NCBI GenBank assembly: GCA_016946835.1
Contig: JACVTC010000014.1
Coordinates: 1,746,501 to 1,806,500 of the forward strand
Origin: Neocallimastix lanati (nom. inval.)
Taxonomy: Eukaryota; Neocallimastigomycota; Neocallimastigomycetes; Neocallimastigales; Neocallimastigaceae
Reading direction: 5' to 3'
DNA: 60,000 bases
The translations under genes were made by a program, and so were the position numbers. The notes beneath the pieces were generated by a model. The model had not been told where the DNA came from. It did not search any database and worked only from the letters and a program-made list of their open reading frames with translations. Positions 51,701 to 60,000 of the stretch are shown piece by piece. Positions within the stretch are counted from its first letter, which is position 1; the number at the start of each line of letters is the position of its first letter.

Positions 51701-52670
51701 TAGGATTAATAAATAAATTATTTTCTTTAAGTGTTTTATAGCTAATTAAAACATCAAATAGGTTTTGGTGATTATCTATAACTCGGAATATATCATGAAT
51801 AGCTAAATCTCCAAGTTGAACTTTTAGCAAGTAGATTTCAGTATTAACATTCTCTTTAGATAATAATTGAACAATATTATTTTTAACAAATCCAATTGGT
51901 TTTACATCTCCTAACTTGTTTAAAAATTGTCTAGTAATAATATTAATGCTTGCGCCTGTGTCTAAAAATGCAATACCTTGGACTCCATTAATTAAACATT
52001 CAACTGTAGCAACATCTTCCCTACGTATAGCAGATAATACAACTTCTTCAGGAGTCTCTTTAATTGTTTCTGTAGTTTTTAATTTTAAGGCCTTTACAAT
52101 ATCAGCACGGAGTTTAGGACTAACATCCAATAATTGAGGTAATGTAATATTAGCAAACCTAGTACTTATGTCTTTACAAATATCATATTTTGATTGACCT
52201 TCCATAATGGTTATTTGTTTATTGGGATTGTTGGTTTTAACTTTCTTCTCTTCTAATTCTACACTTGGAAGTTTAACTCTAGATTCTTTATTAGAACTAA
52301 CCTCGAGATTCTTAGTGCTTTCTAATATTTCTTTTTCTTTTTGTTTCTTTGAATTTCGTTTAGCTTTGTTGATTGAGGGTTGCGCAATAACTGACACATC
52401 AATCTCCTCAAGTCTTTCGGTTTCATTTATAGGAGTGTTAGATATTGTATTTATTTCGTTGGTTTCAATTTCTATATCTTCATTATCTTCTTGTATGATA
52501 TTATTAGAATTAGAAATATTATCATTTACTTTATTTTCATTTTGTTTTCTTTTATCTCTTGAATATGGTTTTTCAAAAACTTGTTTTCCTTTTCTTCTAA
52601 CTGCAGTAGCTACTATTTCATCATTGGTTTGATTACTGGGAGTTTCCCTTCTCCCGTTTAGAAGTTTAAA
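48759..52670 (-). CDS. Ty3-2 Pol: protease, reverse transcriptase, RNase H, integrase
   Basis: 1212 codons from the first Met (52397), with the frame open upstream to the frameshift site (52664-52670), so it is probably made as Gag-Pol. Counting from 52397: protease AFLDTGASINIITRQFL (catalytic Asp ~146); RT WRICIDFRKLNNLT, FTTIDLFSGFHQIPM, PFGLCNAPGTFQREMNRI and VYIDDLVIFS (YIDD); RNase H RTDASFDGIGGVLLQ and FTDHKPLVGL; integrase H-x3-H with CDRCQ; catalytic LDIVGPL, TDNGPQF and VENRNKEIG. The C-terminal part (GDLVLIKY...LDPYFLGPMKIVKKQ) is the usual integrase tail; no chromodomain seen. Intact and with identical LTR copies, so likely a recently active copy. Confidence 0.95.
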   Translation of the reverse strand, partial: FKLLNGRRETPSNQTNDEIVATAVRRKGKQVFEKPYSRDKRKQNENKVNDNISNSNNIIQEDNEDIEIETNEINTISNTPINETERLEEIDVSVIAQPSINKAKRNSKKQKEKEILESTKNLEVSSNKESRVKLPSVELEEKKVKTNNPNKQITIMEGQSKYDICKDISTRFANITLPQLLDVSPKLRADIVKALKLKTTETIKETPEEVVLSAIRREDVATVECLINGVQGIAFLDTGASINIITRQFLNKLGDVKPIGFVKNNIVQLLSKENVNTEIYLLKVQLGDLAIHDIFRVIDNHQNLFDVLISYKTLKENNLFINPINNNLCIMKENNKWMCVKNLCKEEKGNVISDDEDAESIIIYDKTNSDINNNSYLYCFVNEIDNINDNLTITQNKIEDSKTITKEVDIINENGVFEKDQLLQNILKGIPKKLRNEVKKLFDEYNTILATKIDELKPTKLLPHSIQLEPNAKPIKQRCYRLSKVQALALKKELEKLIKNKLIEPSHSPWSSPVILVPKKNKQWRICIDFRKLNNLTIKDAYSLPLIDEILFSIGKKVKVFTTIDLFSGFHQIPMNKEDIPKTSFATMYGNYQFLVMPFGLCNAPGTFQREMNRIFFPLIGVCMFVYIDDLVIFSPSFEQHIIDIKKVFDIIKENGLKINLEKCHFFKIKVELLGHTLSINGISPIQAKVQVILEWIPPKNVTQLQSFLGAVGYYRKFILNFANIAKPLFKLVKKGVKFVWGKEQEESFNELKLKLASAPILVMPDFEKQFIIRTDASFDGIGGVLLQKDENGIEKPIHFVSRSLKPAEKNYSITDLEGTAATYCVQKFKSYISGNKYETLLFTDHKPLVGLFKNKETNNSRQTRWVLLLSMLKVKVLYEPGKKNVIADALSRLSTKENTILTTVTEEINENNPYNLLTKFKDKFTIINNEEYYKDHGKLRKVIKNQNEKIDLILKAHKVGHEGVFKTYNRLKRDYYWINMILDVKYIVRTCDRCQHFRSQSFNNQTEDIATQPGLPFTKVGLDIVGPLPTSRKGNKYIIVLVDYLTKWVEAEPTQNIDSDDVIEFLSKIFARFGIPEILVTDNGPQFCSDKTKAFLDLYGVYVNFVVTYHPESNGQVENRNKEIGKYLRLLCNKNTSIWDEMLPSALWALRTCKNETTKFSSFELLYGRRDLQPFELQLNLDKKENYESDDEFLIRRFTKHYKWIKEAINNIQTANKIWEDRRKQVKRLKANYKPGDLVLIKYINRRKLDPYFLGPMKIVKKQFNTVTLCDPLTNEIAERNVHLKNIIPYRLCEIETSRDEV
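52638..52670 (-). promoter_or_regulatory. -1 ribosomal frameshift module of Ty3-2
   Basis: On the minus strand: T TTA AAC (complement of 52664-52670), 8-nt spacer (52656-52663), stem GGGAG (52651-52655), 8-nt loop (52643-52650), stem CTCCC (52638-52642). T TTA AAC is among the most efficient known -1 slippery sequences. A slip moves from CAT TTA AAC TTC TAA into the open Pol frame. Confidence 0.85.
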
Positions 52671-53653
52671 TGATTGTTTGAATTTATTGTATTATTTTGA
52701 TTTCTTAGTTTAGCAAATTCTTTAAAGGAATAAGGACATAGTTTATAAATGTGTCCTTGTTGTCCACAACGGTAACAAATAATATGGGATTTCTCAGAAT
52801 TAAATGTATTTCTGGCTTGTTTGATTTCATTATTTACCAAGTTATTTCTTATTTTACTATCTTTAATATTTTGTGTGGTATTTTCTAAATTATTACTTTG
52901 CATAATTTCATTTTTAGAATTGAATTTAGTATTAAAATTATTAGTTGTAAATTCTCTATTTTCATTATAATTTGTATAATTTCGAGGAGTTTTCTTAATG
53001 TAAAATTGTCTTCCATTATAATTATAATTATAACTTGGAGAATTGAATTGCTTAAATGGATGAGTGTTACTTCGGTAATAGAATGGTTGAGAATTAAATA
53101 CTGTCATCATCACGGTTTCATTTCTAAGATTTCCTCCTTCTTCAGCTCTTTCAGCTAACTCTGCTTCTTCAAAAGCATCTTCAAGATCTATACATCGTTG
53201 TGTTATTACTTGTGATCTAGCATAAGGACGGTAGATAATCGAATCAGCATAATCTTCTATTGTTATAAATGTTTGGTACAATTTTGGTAGACTGTTATAA
53301 ATTTTCCTATATCTCCAATTAAAGTTTTTTATGCTTTCTCCTCTTTGAATTTTCATTCGTTGTAGTCTTTTACATTTCTCTTGTGGAGTTACTTCTAATG
53401 AATTTTCAATTGCTTCTTTTATTTCTCTCATTGATGGAAAATGTTCATTACCTTCCTCATCTATTGTATGTAGTTCTTGTAAAGTGCCCCTCAACTTTCC
53501 TTCTACACACTCCATTGCCCAGGTAAGAATGCTTCTTGGATTGGTGATATCTGCCAGTGCCATTATTCTTGAAAATTCATCGATCCATGAATCGACATCC
53601 CTTGCGCTTTCGTTAAGTCTGGGTAATAGCCTTTCCAATTCTAAAATTTTCAT
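52658..53653 (-). CDS. Ty3-2 Gag with CCHC zinc knuckle
   Basis: 331 residues from ATG 53653. Capsid-like N-terminal part (DVDSWIDEFSRIMALADITN, EGKLRGTLQELHTID, RGESIKNFNWRYRKIYNSLP), then an Asn/Tyr/Arg-rich stretch and the zinc knuckle CYRCGQQGHIYKLC near residue 294. Ends SNNHLNF with the slippery T TTA AAC three codons before the stop. Confidence 0.92.
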   Translation of the reverse strand: MKILELERLLPRLNESARDVDSWIDEFSRIMALADITNPRSILTWAMECVEGKLRGTLQELHTIDEEGNEHFPSMREIKEAIENSLEVTPQEKCKRLQRMKIQRGESIKNFNWRYRKIYNSLPKLYQTFITIEDYADSIIYRPYARSQVITQRCIDLEDAFEEAELAERAEEGGNLRNETVMMTVFNSQPFYYRSNTHPFKQFNSPSYNYNYNGRQFYIKKTPRNYTNYNENREFTTNNFNTKFNSKNEIMQSNNLENTTQNIKDSKIRNNLVNNEIKQARNTFNSEKSHIICYRCGQQGHIYKLCPYSFKEFAKLRNQNNTINSNNHLNF

Positions 53654-54309
53654 TTTGATAAAAAAAATCTAATGCTTTTAAAATTTAATTGATGAATTGA
53701 TGGATGAATGAGGAGATAAATGTCTTATATAAATTTATTTTTATTATTTTTATTATTATTAATTGTTTTATTTATTAAATTGATGAATTAATATATTCTT
53801 TTAATTGTATATTTTTATTAAGTTGATGGATGGATGAATGATTAAAAAAAAAATTTATATCTTAATTAAACTAAATTTTGAAATAACTAAATATTGAAAA
53901 ATTAAACTATTACTGAATTGAAATTTTAATTGCTAATAAACTGAAAAAATTTTTGCTGAATATTTCGATTTATTTATTGTTGACGCGACTTTATTTTATA
54001 TTAATATAATAATTCTAAAAAAGAAAACCTTATACCTTCGGTGATATAAGTTCATTATTGTTCCAGTGCTCGATCTTGTCCAAAAACCCTGACAACACTC
54101 GGATAGTTGATAAACTACGGAAAGTGCCGTGGGGAGTATAATTATTACTTTGGGACGTATTCACGCACTCACGAGATCGATTAAAAACCTTAATTAATAA
54201 TAAATTGGAATCACCCTAACTTATTATTAATTAATTTTCTTACGGTTTAAACACTGTATATGAATTATTATACTTTTTGATTTTAATATTCTCAAAAAAG
54301 TAAAAATAA

Positions 54310-54348
<39 letters not shown>

Positions 54349-54392
54349 ATTATTAATTTTTTATAACTACTATTAATAATATTTTAGAATAA

Positions 54393-54446
<54 letters not shown>

Positions 54447-54546
54447 TTATTTATTTATTATTATTATTTTATTTATTTATTTATTTATTTTATTTATCTT
54501 ATTATTTATTTAATTATTTATTTATTATTTATTTATTGATTAAATT

Positions 54547-54593
<47 letters not shown>

Positions 54594-54675
54594 TTATTAA
54601 TTATTAAAATTTTCTCAAATTATTATTTTCATATTATTTTATCTCTTCAGGTCCTGCATAGCTCGCCAAATTTTA
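53654..54675 (-). other. Ty3-2 leader with candidate primer-binding site and long T runs
   Basis: The region between the 5' LTR and Gag. Next to the LTR the minus strand reads TGGCGAGCTATGCAGGA (complement of 54652-54668), which begins with TGG as a tRNA-primed site should; its complement looks like a tRNA 3' end (ATAGCTCGCCA). It starts 7 nt from the LTR edge. A GC-richer block lies at 54030-54185. T runs at 54308-54344, 54394-54444 and 54550-54589 are A runs in the transcript. Confidence 0.55.
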
Positions 54676-55475
54676 TGGTACAAGATCTGAAGATTTTATT
54701 AATAAAATAATATATTCTAATAATAAGGAAAAATTTAAAATATTATTCTCTAATTCTAAACCTAAATTAATTAATAAACTACTCTAATTTTAGTCTAAAC
54801 TATCCTAATCTAAAAGAATCTAAACTAAGTTAAAATAACTTAAACTAATATCTTAATCTAAACTATTCTAATCTAAACTAAACAATTTCTCTAAATCTAT
54901 TACTATTTCTATAAAATGTTTAATACAACTAATCTATTACTAAACTAATTTTATACTATACTTATCTTAATATTATACACTAAACACAAAAAACTATTAA
55001 TTAAACACTTTTAAAACATTAAATTTAGAAAAAACTATTTAATAAATTTTAATTTATTTTAAACTATTTAATTTATTATTTAACTTTTAGAAAATATTAA
55101 AAAAATAATATAATAATAAAGTCGTAAGAAAAAAAGGGAGAGAACAAAAGTATTGTGTTACTTTGTTCTTTTTTATACTAATAAAATATTTATTTGATTG
55201 GATTAAAAATAAAAATAAAAAAATTAATAATAAAAATTTAATAATAAAAATTTAATAATAAAAATATAGTAATAAAAATATAATAAGCTTAAATTTTCTA
55301 AATTATTAAAATATAATATAAAAATTTTACAATATTAAATAATATAATTAATACATGATTTTTTAATACATCTAATTATTTTTATTTAACTTTATAATAT
55401 TCTATAACTAATATTTTAATATTCAATTTTTTATTATTTATTTATAATTGTTAATGATATTTTTTACTTTAATAT
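54676..55475 (-). repeat. Ty3-2 5' LTR, interrupted by Ty3-3
   Basis: 800 bp identical by eye to 47896-48695. The part equivalent to 48696-48741 is absent because the sequence changes to the LTR of Ty3-3 at 55476. Confidence 0.9.
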
Positions 55476-56164
55476 TGTTAAAATTAAGATATAAAATAGT
55501 TTTATGATTAATAACGTTACTAGGTTAATATGTTGAATTATATATTAATAATCCAACAATAATTAATTAATAATAATATAAAAATAATATAAGATAAATA
55601 GTTAAGTTATTTAAACACTTAATATCTAAGAATATTTTAAATAATAATTTCTTTGAAGGATTTATGAAAATATTTATTTATTGAATTATTAGTATATAAT
55701 TATTGTAAATACAATAACCTTACAAAGAACATAAAAGATAGATTTTTACATCTTTCTTTTATACTTTGTAAGTTACATAATAATAGTATTTAATTATAAG
55801 ATAATAATAATATAGTAAAATGAATATTAATAAAATATTAAAATAATAACAATATCGATATGTTTAAAATATTTAATATAATTAAATAAATTTAATTTGT
55901 ATAATTAATTTGAATAATTAAAAATAGTAATTAATATATATGATATAAACATATATATAAACATAATATAAATAAATACATGTGACGTCATATGTAAATA
56001 ATTGAAATTATTAATATAAATCTTATTTATTAATATTTTCAGAATTATTAGGCCTAAGATAATTCTTTAAATACTAAATAAGAATTTATATTAATTATTA
56101 ATTAAATGTATATTGAAATGTGAATAACTGAAATTGAGATTTCAATTCAGTTATAATTTCAACA
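55476..56164 (-). repeat. Ty3-3 3' LTR
   Basis: 689 bp. On plus it begins TGTTAAAATTAAG and ends ATAATTTCAACA (inverted TGTT...AACA). A polypurine tract AGGAGGGCA (minus, complement of about 56165-56174) adjoins it. It is defined from ends and context only; the other LTR is outside the window. Confidence 0.75.
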
Positions 56165-56766
56165 ATGCCCTCCTATAAAAATCGGATTCAAGACGATTTT
56201 TGTGTAACGATAAGGAGGACTAAATTTTTTGTTAAAAATTTTTTGAAATTTCTTAAATTAAAATTTTTTTAATTTATAAAGGAGGAAGGCCACTTGAGTC
56301 CTTTTAAATTTTAAAAGGAAACCCTTTATAAGTGACCATTTCATTGAAATTTTGAAATTTCTAAAATTTAATAAAATTAAAATTTTGTTATAAAAATTGA
56401 TGTTTAAGAATATGATGGTACCATTTTTAAATGTTTTTGATTAAAAATTTTTGAAATTGAAATTTTGAAATTTTAATTTCAATTAACTTTTTAATTTTAT
56501 GCATTAACTTTAAAAAAATTGAAAATTATAATAATTAATGAATTTATGAATAAAATTTGATTATAAATTGATAGTTGTAAGTGTAACATAGCTATGTTTT
56601 TGAATTTTGAAAATTTTGAAAATTTCGAAATTTTGAAATTGAAATTTGACTGAAAAATTGATAATAATAAAATAAAATTTAAAAACGAATTAATAATAAT
56701 AAAAAATAAAATTTCCAATTTTTTTTTTTTTTTTTTTTTTTTTATAATAATATTATTATTATCATT
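56165..56766 (-). other. Ty3-3 3' untranslated region
   Basis: Between the Pol stop and the LTR. AT-rich with AAATTTTGAAATTT-type repeats and two purine-rich blocks (GGAGGAAGGCC near 56281 and the tract next to the LTR near 56205-56215). No ORF. Confidence 0.65.
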
Positions 56767-59700
56767 TTAGTTATAAGCTATTGAAATAGGTTTTCTTCCA
56801 TTTTGTAAATATTGTAAATAAATATTTTGATTTCGGGGGTTATTTTCAACTTCGTCTGAAGGAACCCAATTGTAAGCAGTTCTATATTTATACCTGATTC
56901 TGTATTCATATTGATTCTTTTTATAATTAGTTCTAAATCCTGAGATTTCAATTATATCATTAACAGATTCATCATGAGTTCTTCTTTTTAAAAACTTTTG
57001 AGGTGTTGGAATAAAAGGTTCTAACTCCGAAACATGGAATATAGGATGATGTTTTGGAAAAGGTGACCTTTTAATATCTATTTTATAATTATGATTATTC
57101 AGAACATCTATTACTTTATATGGTCCATATTTACAAGGAGCTAACTTTGAACTATCTTCGATATTTAGTGATGGAGGAGCTTGTATCCAAACTAAATCAT
57201 TTTCTTTAAATATTGGAGGTGGCATTCTCTTTTTATCTGCGTGTATTTTATATAGTTCTTTTGACCTTAATAAAACATCTTTAATATGATTAAAGTTCAT
57301 GCTTAAGTCCTTAATAATTTTATTATTAGTATCAATATCAGGTAATAAGAAAAATTCATCCATAGATGGATGAAAACCATAATTAATAAAGAAGGGTGTT
57401 TCTTTTGTAGATTCATTAATGGAGTTATTATAAACAAATTCAGCAAGGTGAATCCATTCAATCCAATCATCATGATAATATGATCTTGAGTAAGCTCTTA
57501 AATATTGTTCAATAAAAGAATTACACCTTTCAACTTGACCAACTGTTTCATGATGGTCAGTTGTAGCGATTTTTGATTTAATGTTTAAATATTCCATTAC
57601 TTCTTTCCAAAGAGCACTTGTAAATTGAGATCCTCTATCTGTATACATATCACAAGGCAATCCGTGTAGTTTAAATATATTTGTAATGAAAGCTTTGGCA
57701 GTTTGTTTGGCATCAGGTATTTGTTTAAACGGAATTAAATGAATCATCTTAGAGAAACGATCAACAACTACCATAATAACGGTGTATCCTTTAGAATAAG
57801 GAAGACCACATAGAAAATCAATTTCGATAGACTTCCAAGGTCTATCAGGAGTATCTAAAGGTTGTAAAAGACCATATTTTCTATGTCTATTAACCTTGTT
57901 TCTTGCACAACATTCACAAGAATTAACATAACTTGTAACATCTTCATGTATTTTTGGCCACCAAAAGTTTCTTGTAATTAATTCTAAAGTTCTTCTTATA
58001 CCAAGATGTCCAGAAGTGGGTTTTTCATGATATTTTTCTAAAATTTCTAATCTAAGTGATTCAGGAATATAAATTAAATTGTTATATAATATAATATTAT
58101 CTTTTATTTTAAATCTTTCCATTTTCCTAAATGGTTTATAAGCATAATTATTTTTAATATTGTTTTCACTAAAGTATAATTTAATATCTTCAGCAGTAGC
58201 ATCTTCTTTAATAGCATCAATAATTTTTTCTAGTAAATTACTCATAATTCCTATAAAACAGGGAACTTCTTTTACATTTTTAATATCTAATATATTTTCT
58301 GGTTTAATATCTTCGTTATTCTTCATATAGTCAGGTCTTCTTGAAAGACTATCTGGTTTCCCATTTTTAGTTCCTTGTCTATATATAAGTTGGAAATCAT
58401 ATTCCTGAAAGAATAAGTGCCATCTATGCTGTCTTTGATTACCAACTTTTCCTCCTAAAGTATAGATTAAATTTCTATGGTCAGTATAGACAGTAATTTT
58501 ATGTTTTGCACCAAGTAAAAGATGTCGCCAAGTTAAGAAAGAATCTCTAATAGCTAATAACTCTTTTTCTGTAATGGTATAATTTATTTCGGAGCCTTGT
58601 AAACTTCTTGAAAAGTAAGCAACAGGATGTAATTTATTATTTTCATCTTTCTGAGATAAAACAGCACCTATAGCATAGTTACTTGCATCACATTCTACTA
58701 TGAATGGTTTAGTTACATCTGGGTGATGCAGTACTGGAGAAGTAGTTAATTTACTTTTTAATATTTTAAATGAATTTTCACAATTTGTATCCCAAATAAA
58801 TTTTGTATTTTTTCTTGTTAAATTATGGAGAGGCTTAGCTATTTTTGCAAAATTTTTTACAAATCTCCTATAGTAATTACATAAGCCTAAAAATCGTTGT
58901 ACTTCTTTAATATTTTTCGGAGTTGGCCACTCTTCTATAGATTTAATTTTCTTTGGGTCAGTAGATACACCATCACCAGATAAAATGTAACCTAGGAATT
59001 CAACTTTTTCTTTATCGAATTCACATTTTTCTAATTTTGCGTATAAATTATTATTAATTAAAGTTTGTAATACACTTCTTACTTGTTTGTGATGTTCTTC
59101 CAAATCCTCAGAATAAATTAAAATATCATCCAAATATAAAATAACACTTTTTTCCAAATAAGGTCTGAGTACAGAATTAATAAATGATTGGAAAGTGGCT
59201 GGGGCATTTTTCAACCCAAAAGGCATTACGAGATATTCGTAATGACCATATTTAGTTCGAAAAGCTGTTTTATATTCATCCCCCTCTTTTATACGAATTA
59301 GGTTATAGGCAGATCTTAGATCTAATTTTGTGAAATATTTTGCACTTTTAACCTTTTCAATGATATCATTAATAAGTGGAAGAGGATATGAATTTCTAAT
59401 GGTAACAGCGTTTAACTTTTTGTAATCCACACACAATCTTAAAGAACCATCTTTCTTTTTTTGAAATAAGACAGGATAACCAGCTGGAGATTCAGAAGGT
59501 CTAATAAATCCCTTCTTTAAATTTTCTTCTATATATTCTTTTAAAACTTTATTTTCTTCTTCAGATAATGGGTAGATAGGTCCATAATGAAGAGAAGCAT
59601 CCTTTTCTAAAACTATTTTACAGTCAGTTTAACGATGTGGCGGTAGTTTATCTGCTTCTTTCTTACTAAATACAACAGCCAAATCTCGATATTGAAGCGG

Positions 59701-60000
59701 AATATTTTCGATTTTTATATCTTCAATATCTTCTTCATAATTTTCTTTATTTGTTAAAAATGAATAAATTAAATAATTATAGTTAAATTTATTATTAATT
59801 TTATATTTTTTATTTTGGTGATTGTTTTTTAATTTAAAAAATATTTTATTGGTTAAAAAATTAAATTTTTTATGAAGAAATTTTTTATATTTATTAAGTT
59901 TAAAATTTAATTTATTTTGATTAAAATTTTTGAAATTTTTTGAATTTTTTGTATAATTAAATTTTTTTATGAATTTATGTTTTAAAAAATAATTTTTTAA
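56767..60000 (-). pseudogene. Ty3-3 Pol (RT, RNase H, integrase, chromodomain), with one in-frame stop; 5' part outside window
   Basis: One frame runs from the right edge to TAG 56767, broken only by TAA at 59629-59631, where PHR is followed by a stop and then TDCKI, just before the RT. The upstream part is Lys/Asn-rich linker, then DLAVVFSKKEADKLPPHR. RT: LHYGPIYPLSEEE, LRLCVDYKKLNAVT, FTKLDLRSAYNLIRI, FGLKNAPATFQ and LYLDDILIYS (YLDD). RNase H: VECDASNYAIGAVLSQ, YTDHRNLIY. Integrase: H-x3-H...CECCARNK, EIDFLCGLP, TDRGSQFTS, VERCNSFIEQ. C-terminus: FHVSELEPF then YRIRYKYRTAYNWVPSDEV, a chromodomain-like fold that in such elements steers integration to marked chromatin. Protease and Gag lie outside the window. 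The stop may be a real mutation or a base error. Confidence 0.88.

Larger units (their letters stand above)
47896..55475 (-). mobile_element. Ty3-2: Ty3/gypsy LTR retrotransposon with identical LTR copies, right LTR interrupted
   Basis: The left (3') LTR is 47896-48741 and starts/ends TGGTACAAG...CCGTAACA on plus. The right (5') LTR matches it base for base from 54676 to 55475 and then stops exactly where the LTR of Ty3-3 begins, lacking the last ~46 bp. Gag (53653-52658) and Pol (to 48759) are intact. Identical LTRs indicate a very recent insertion. Confidence 0.93.
55476..60000 (-). mobile_element. Ty3-3: Ty3/gypsy element with chromodomain, continuing past the right edge
   Basis: 3' LTR at 55476-56164, a 3' untranslated segment, and a minus-strand Pol that runs off the window. 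Inserted into the 5' LTR of Ty3-2. Its Pol is not close to those of Ty3-1 and Ty3-2 and ends in a chromodomain-like module, so it is a different (chromovirus-type) lineage. Confidence 0.9.

Noticed and set aside
54000-54250. GC-richer block considered as a tRNA or structured RNA gene
   Set aside because: No cloverleaf or T-loop motif found; it lies in the Ty3-2 leader and is best seen as part of that element.
47893-55480. Target-site duplication for Ty3-2
   Set aside because: The left flank (CACAGT) has no mate at 55476 because the right LTR is cut by Ty3-3; the mate, if any, is beyond the window.

Overview
This window reads as nuclear DNA of a zoosporic fungus, most probably an anaerobic gut fungus (Neocallimastigomycota). 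The evidence is its composition and gene content: extremely AT-rich DNA with long poly-A/T, ATT and TTTA runs; Asn-rich low-complexity protein stretches; short AT-rich spliceosomal introns; fungal-type eL21; and a gene for the centriole/flagellum-base protein CEP131, which non-flagellate fungi are expected to lack. The assignment is inferred from content, not from any search.

Four host genes can be supported. CEP131 (+, 330-5921, eleven exons, 5' end outside the window) has an unusually long last intron. RPL21/eL21 (-, 23859-24341) is intronless and stands head-to-head with NSE1 (+, 25034-26330, six exons, the RING subunit of the SMC5/6 complex). A large three-exon F-BAR/SH3 protein of the Cdc15/PSTPIP type (-, 27149-32143) converges on NSE1. 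A degenerate exon duplication follows NSE1, and a broken, unrecognised gene lies at about 35150-35800.

Most of the remaining sequence is retroelements. From 6.8 to 22.4 kb there is a stack of APE-type LINEs, all on the minus strand. It comprises an apparently full-length copy with single-base frameshifts (LINE-A1), several degenerate pieces, a 5'-truncated LINE-B with a 15-bp target-site duplication, and a 5'-truncated LINE-A2 with a 12-bp target-site duplication and an intact 1195-codon reading frame. From 38.7 kb to the right edge there is a truncated Ty1/copia-type element (+) followed by three Ty3/gypsy elements (all -). The middle one, Ty3-2, has two LTR copies that are identical over 800 bp, and its right LTR is cut by the LTR of Ty3-3, so Ty3-3 is the younger, nested insertion.

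The most striking points are these. (1) The gag-pol junctions of Ty3-1 and Ty3-2 carry the same -1 frameshift module: T TTA AAY, an 8-nt spacer, and a GGGAG/CTCCC hairpin with an 8-nt loop; the copia element also changes to the -1 frame, at A AAT TTT. (2) Five adjacent, unrelated, perfect long palindromes lie in 335 bp downstream of RPL21. (3) A CEP131 orthologue is recognisable in an AT-rich fungal context. (4) There is a tandem, decayed copy of the NSE1 RING exon. (5) A MITE-like element has GCATTTCGCC-type inverted ends. No tRNA, rRNA or CRISPR array was recognised.
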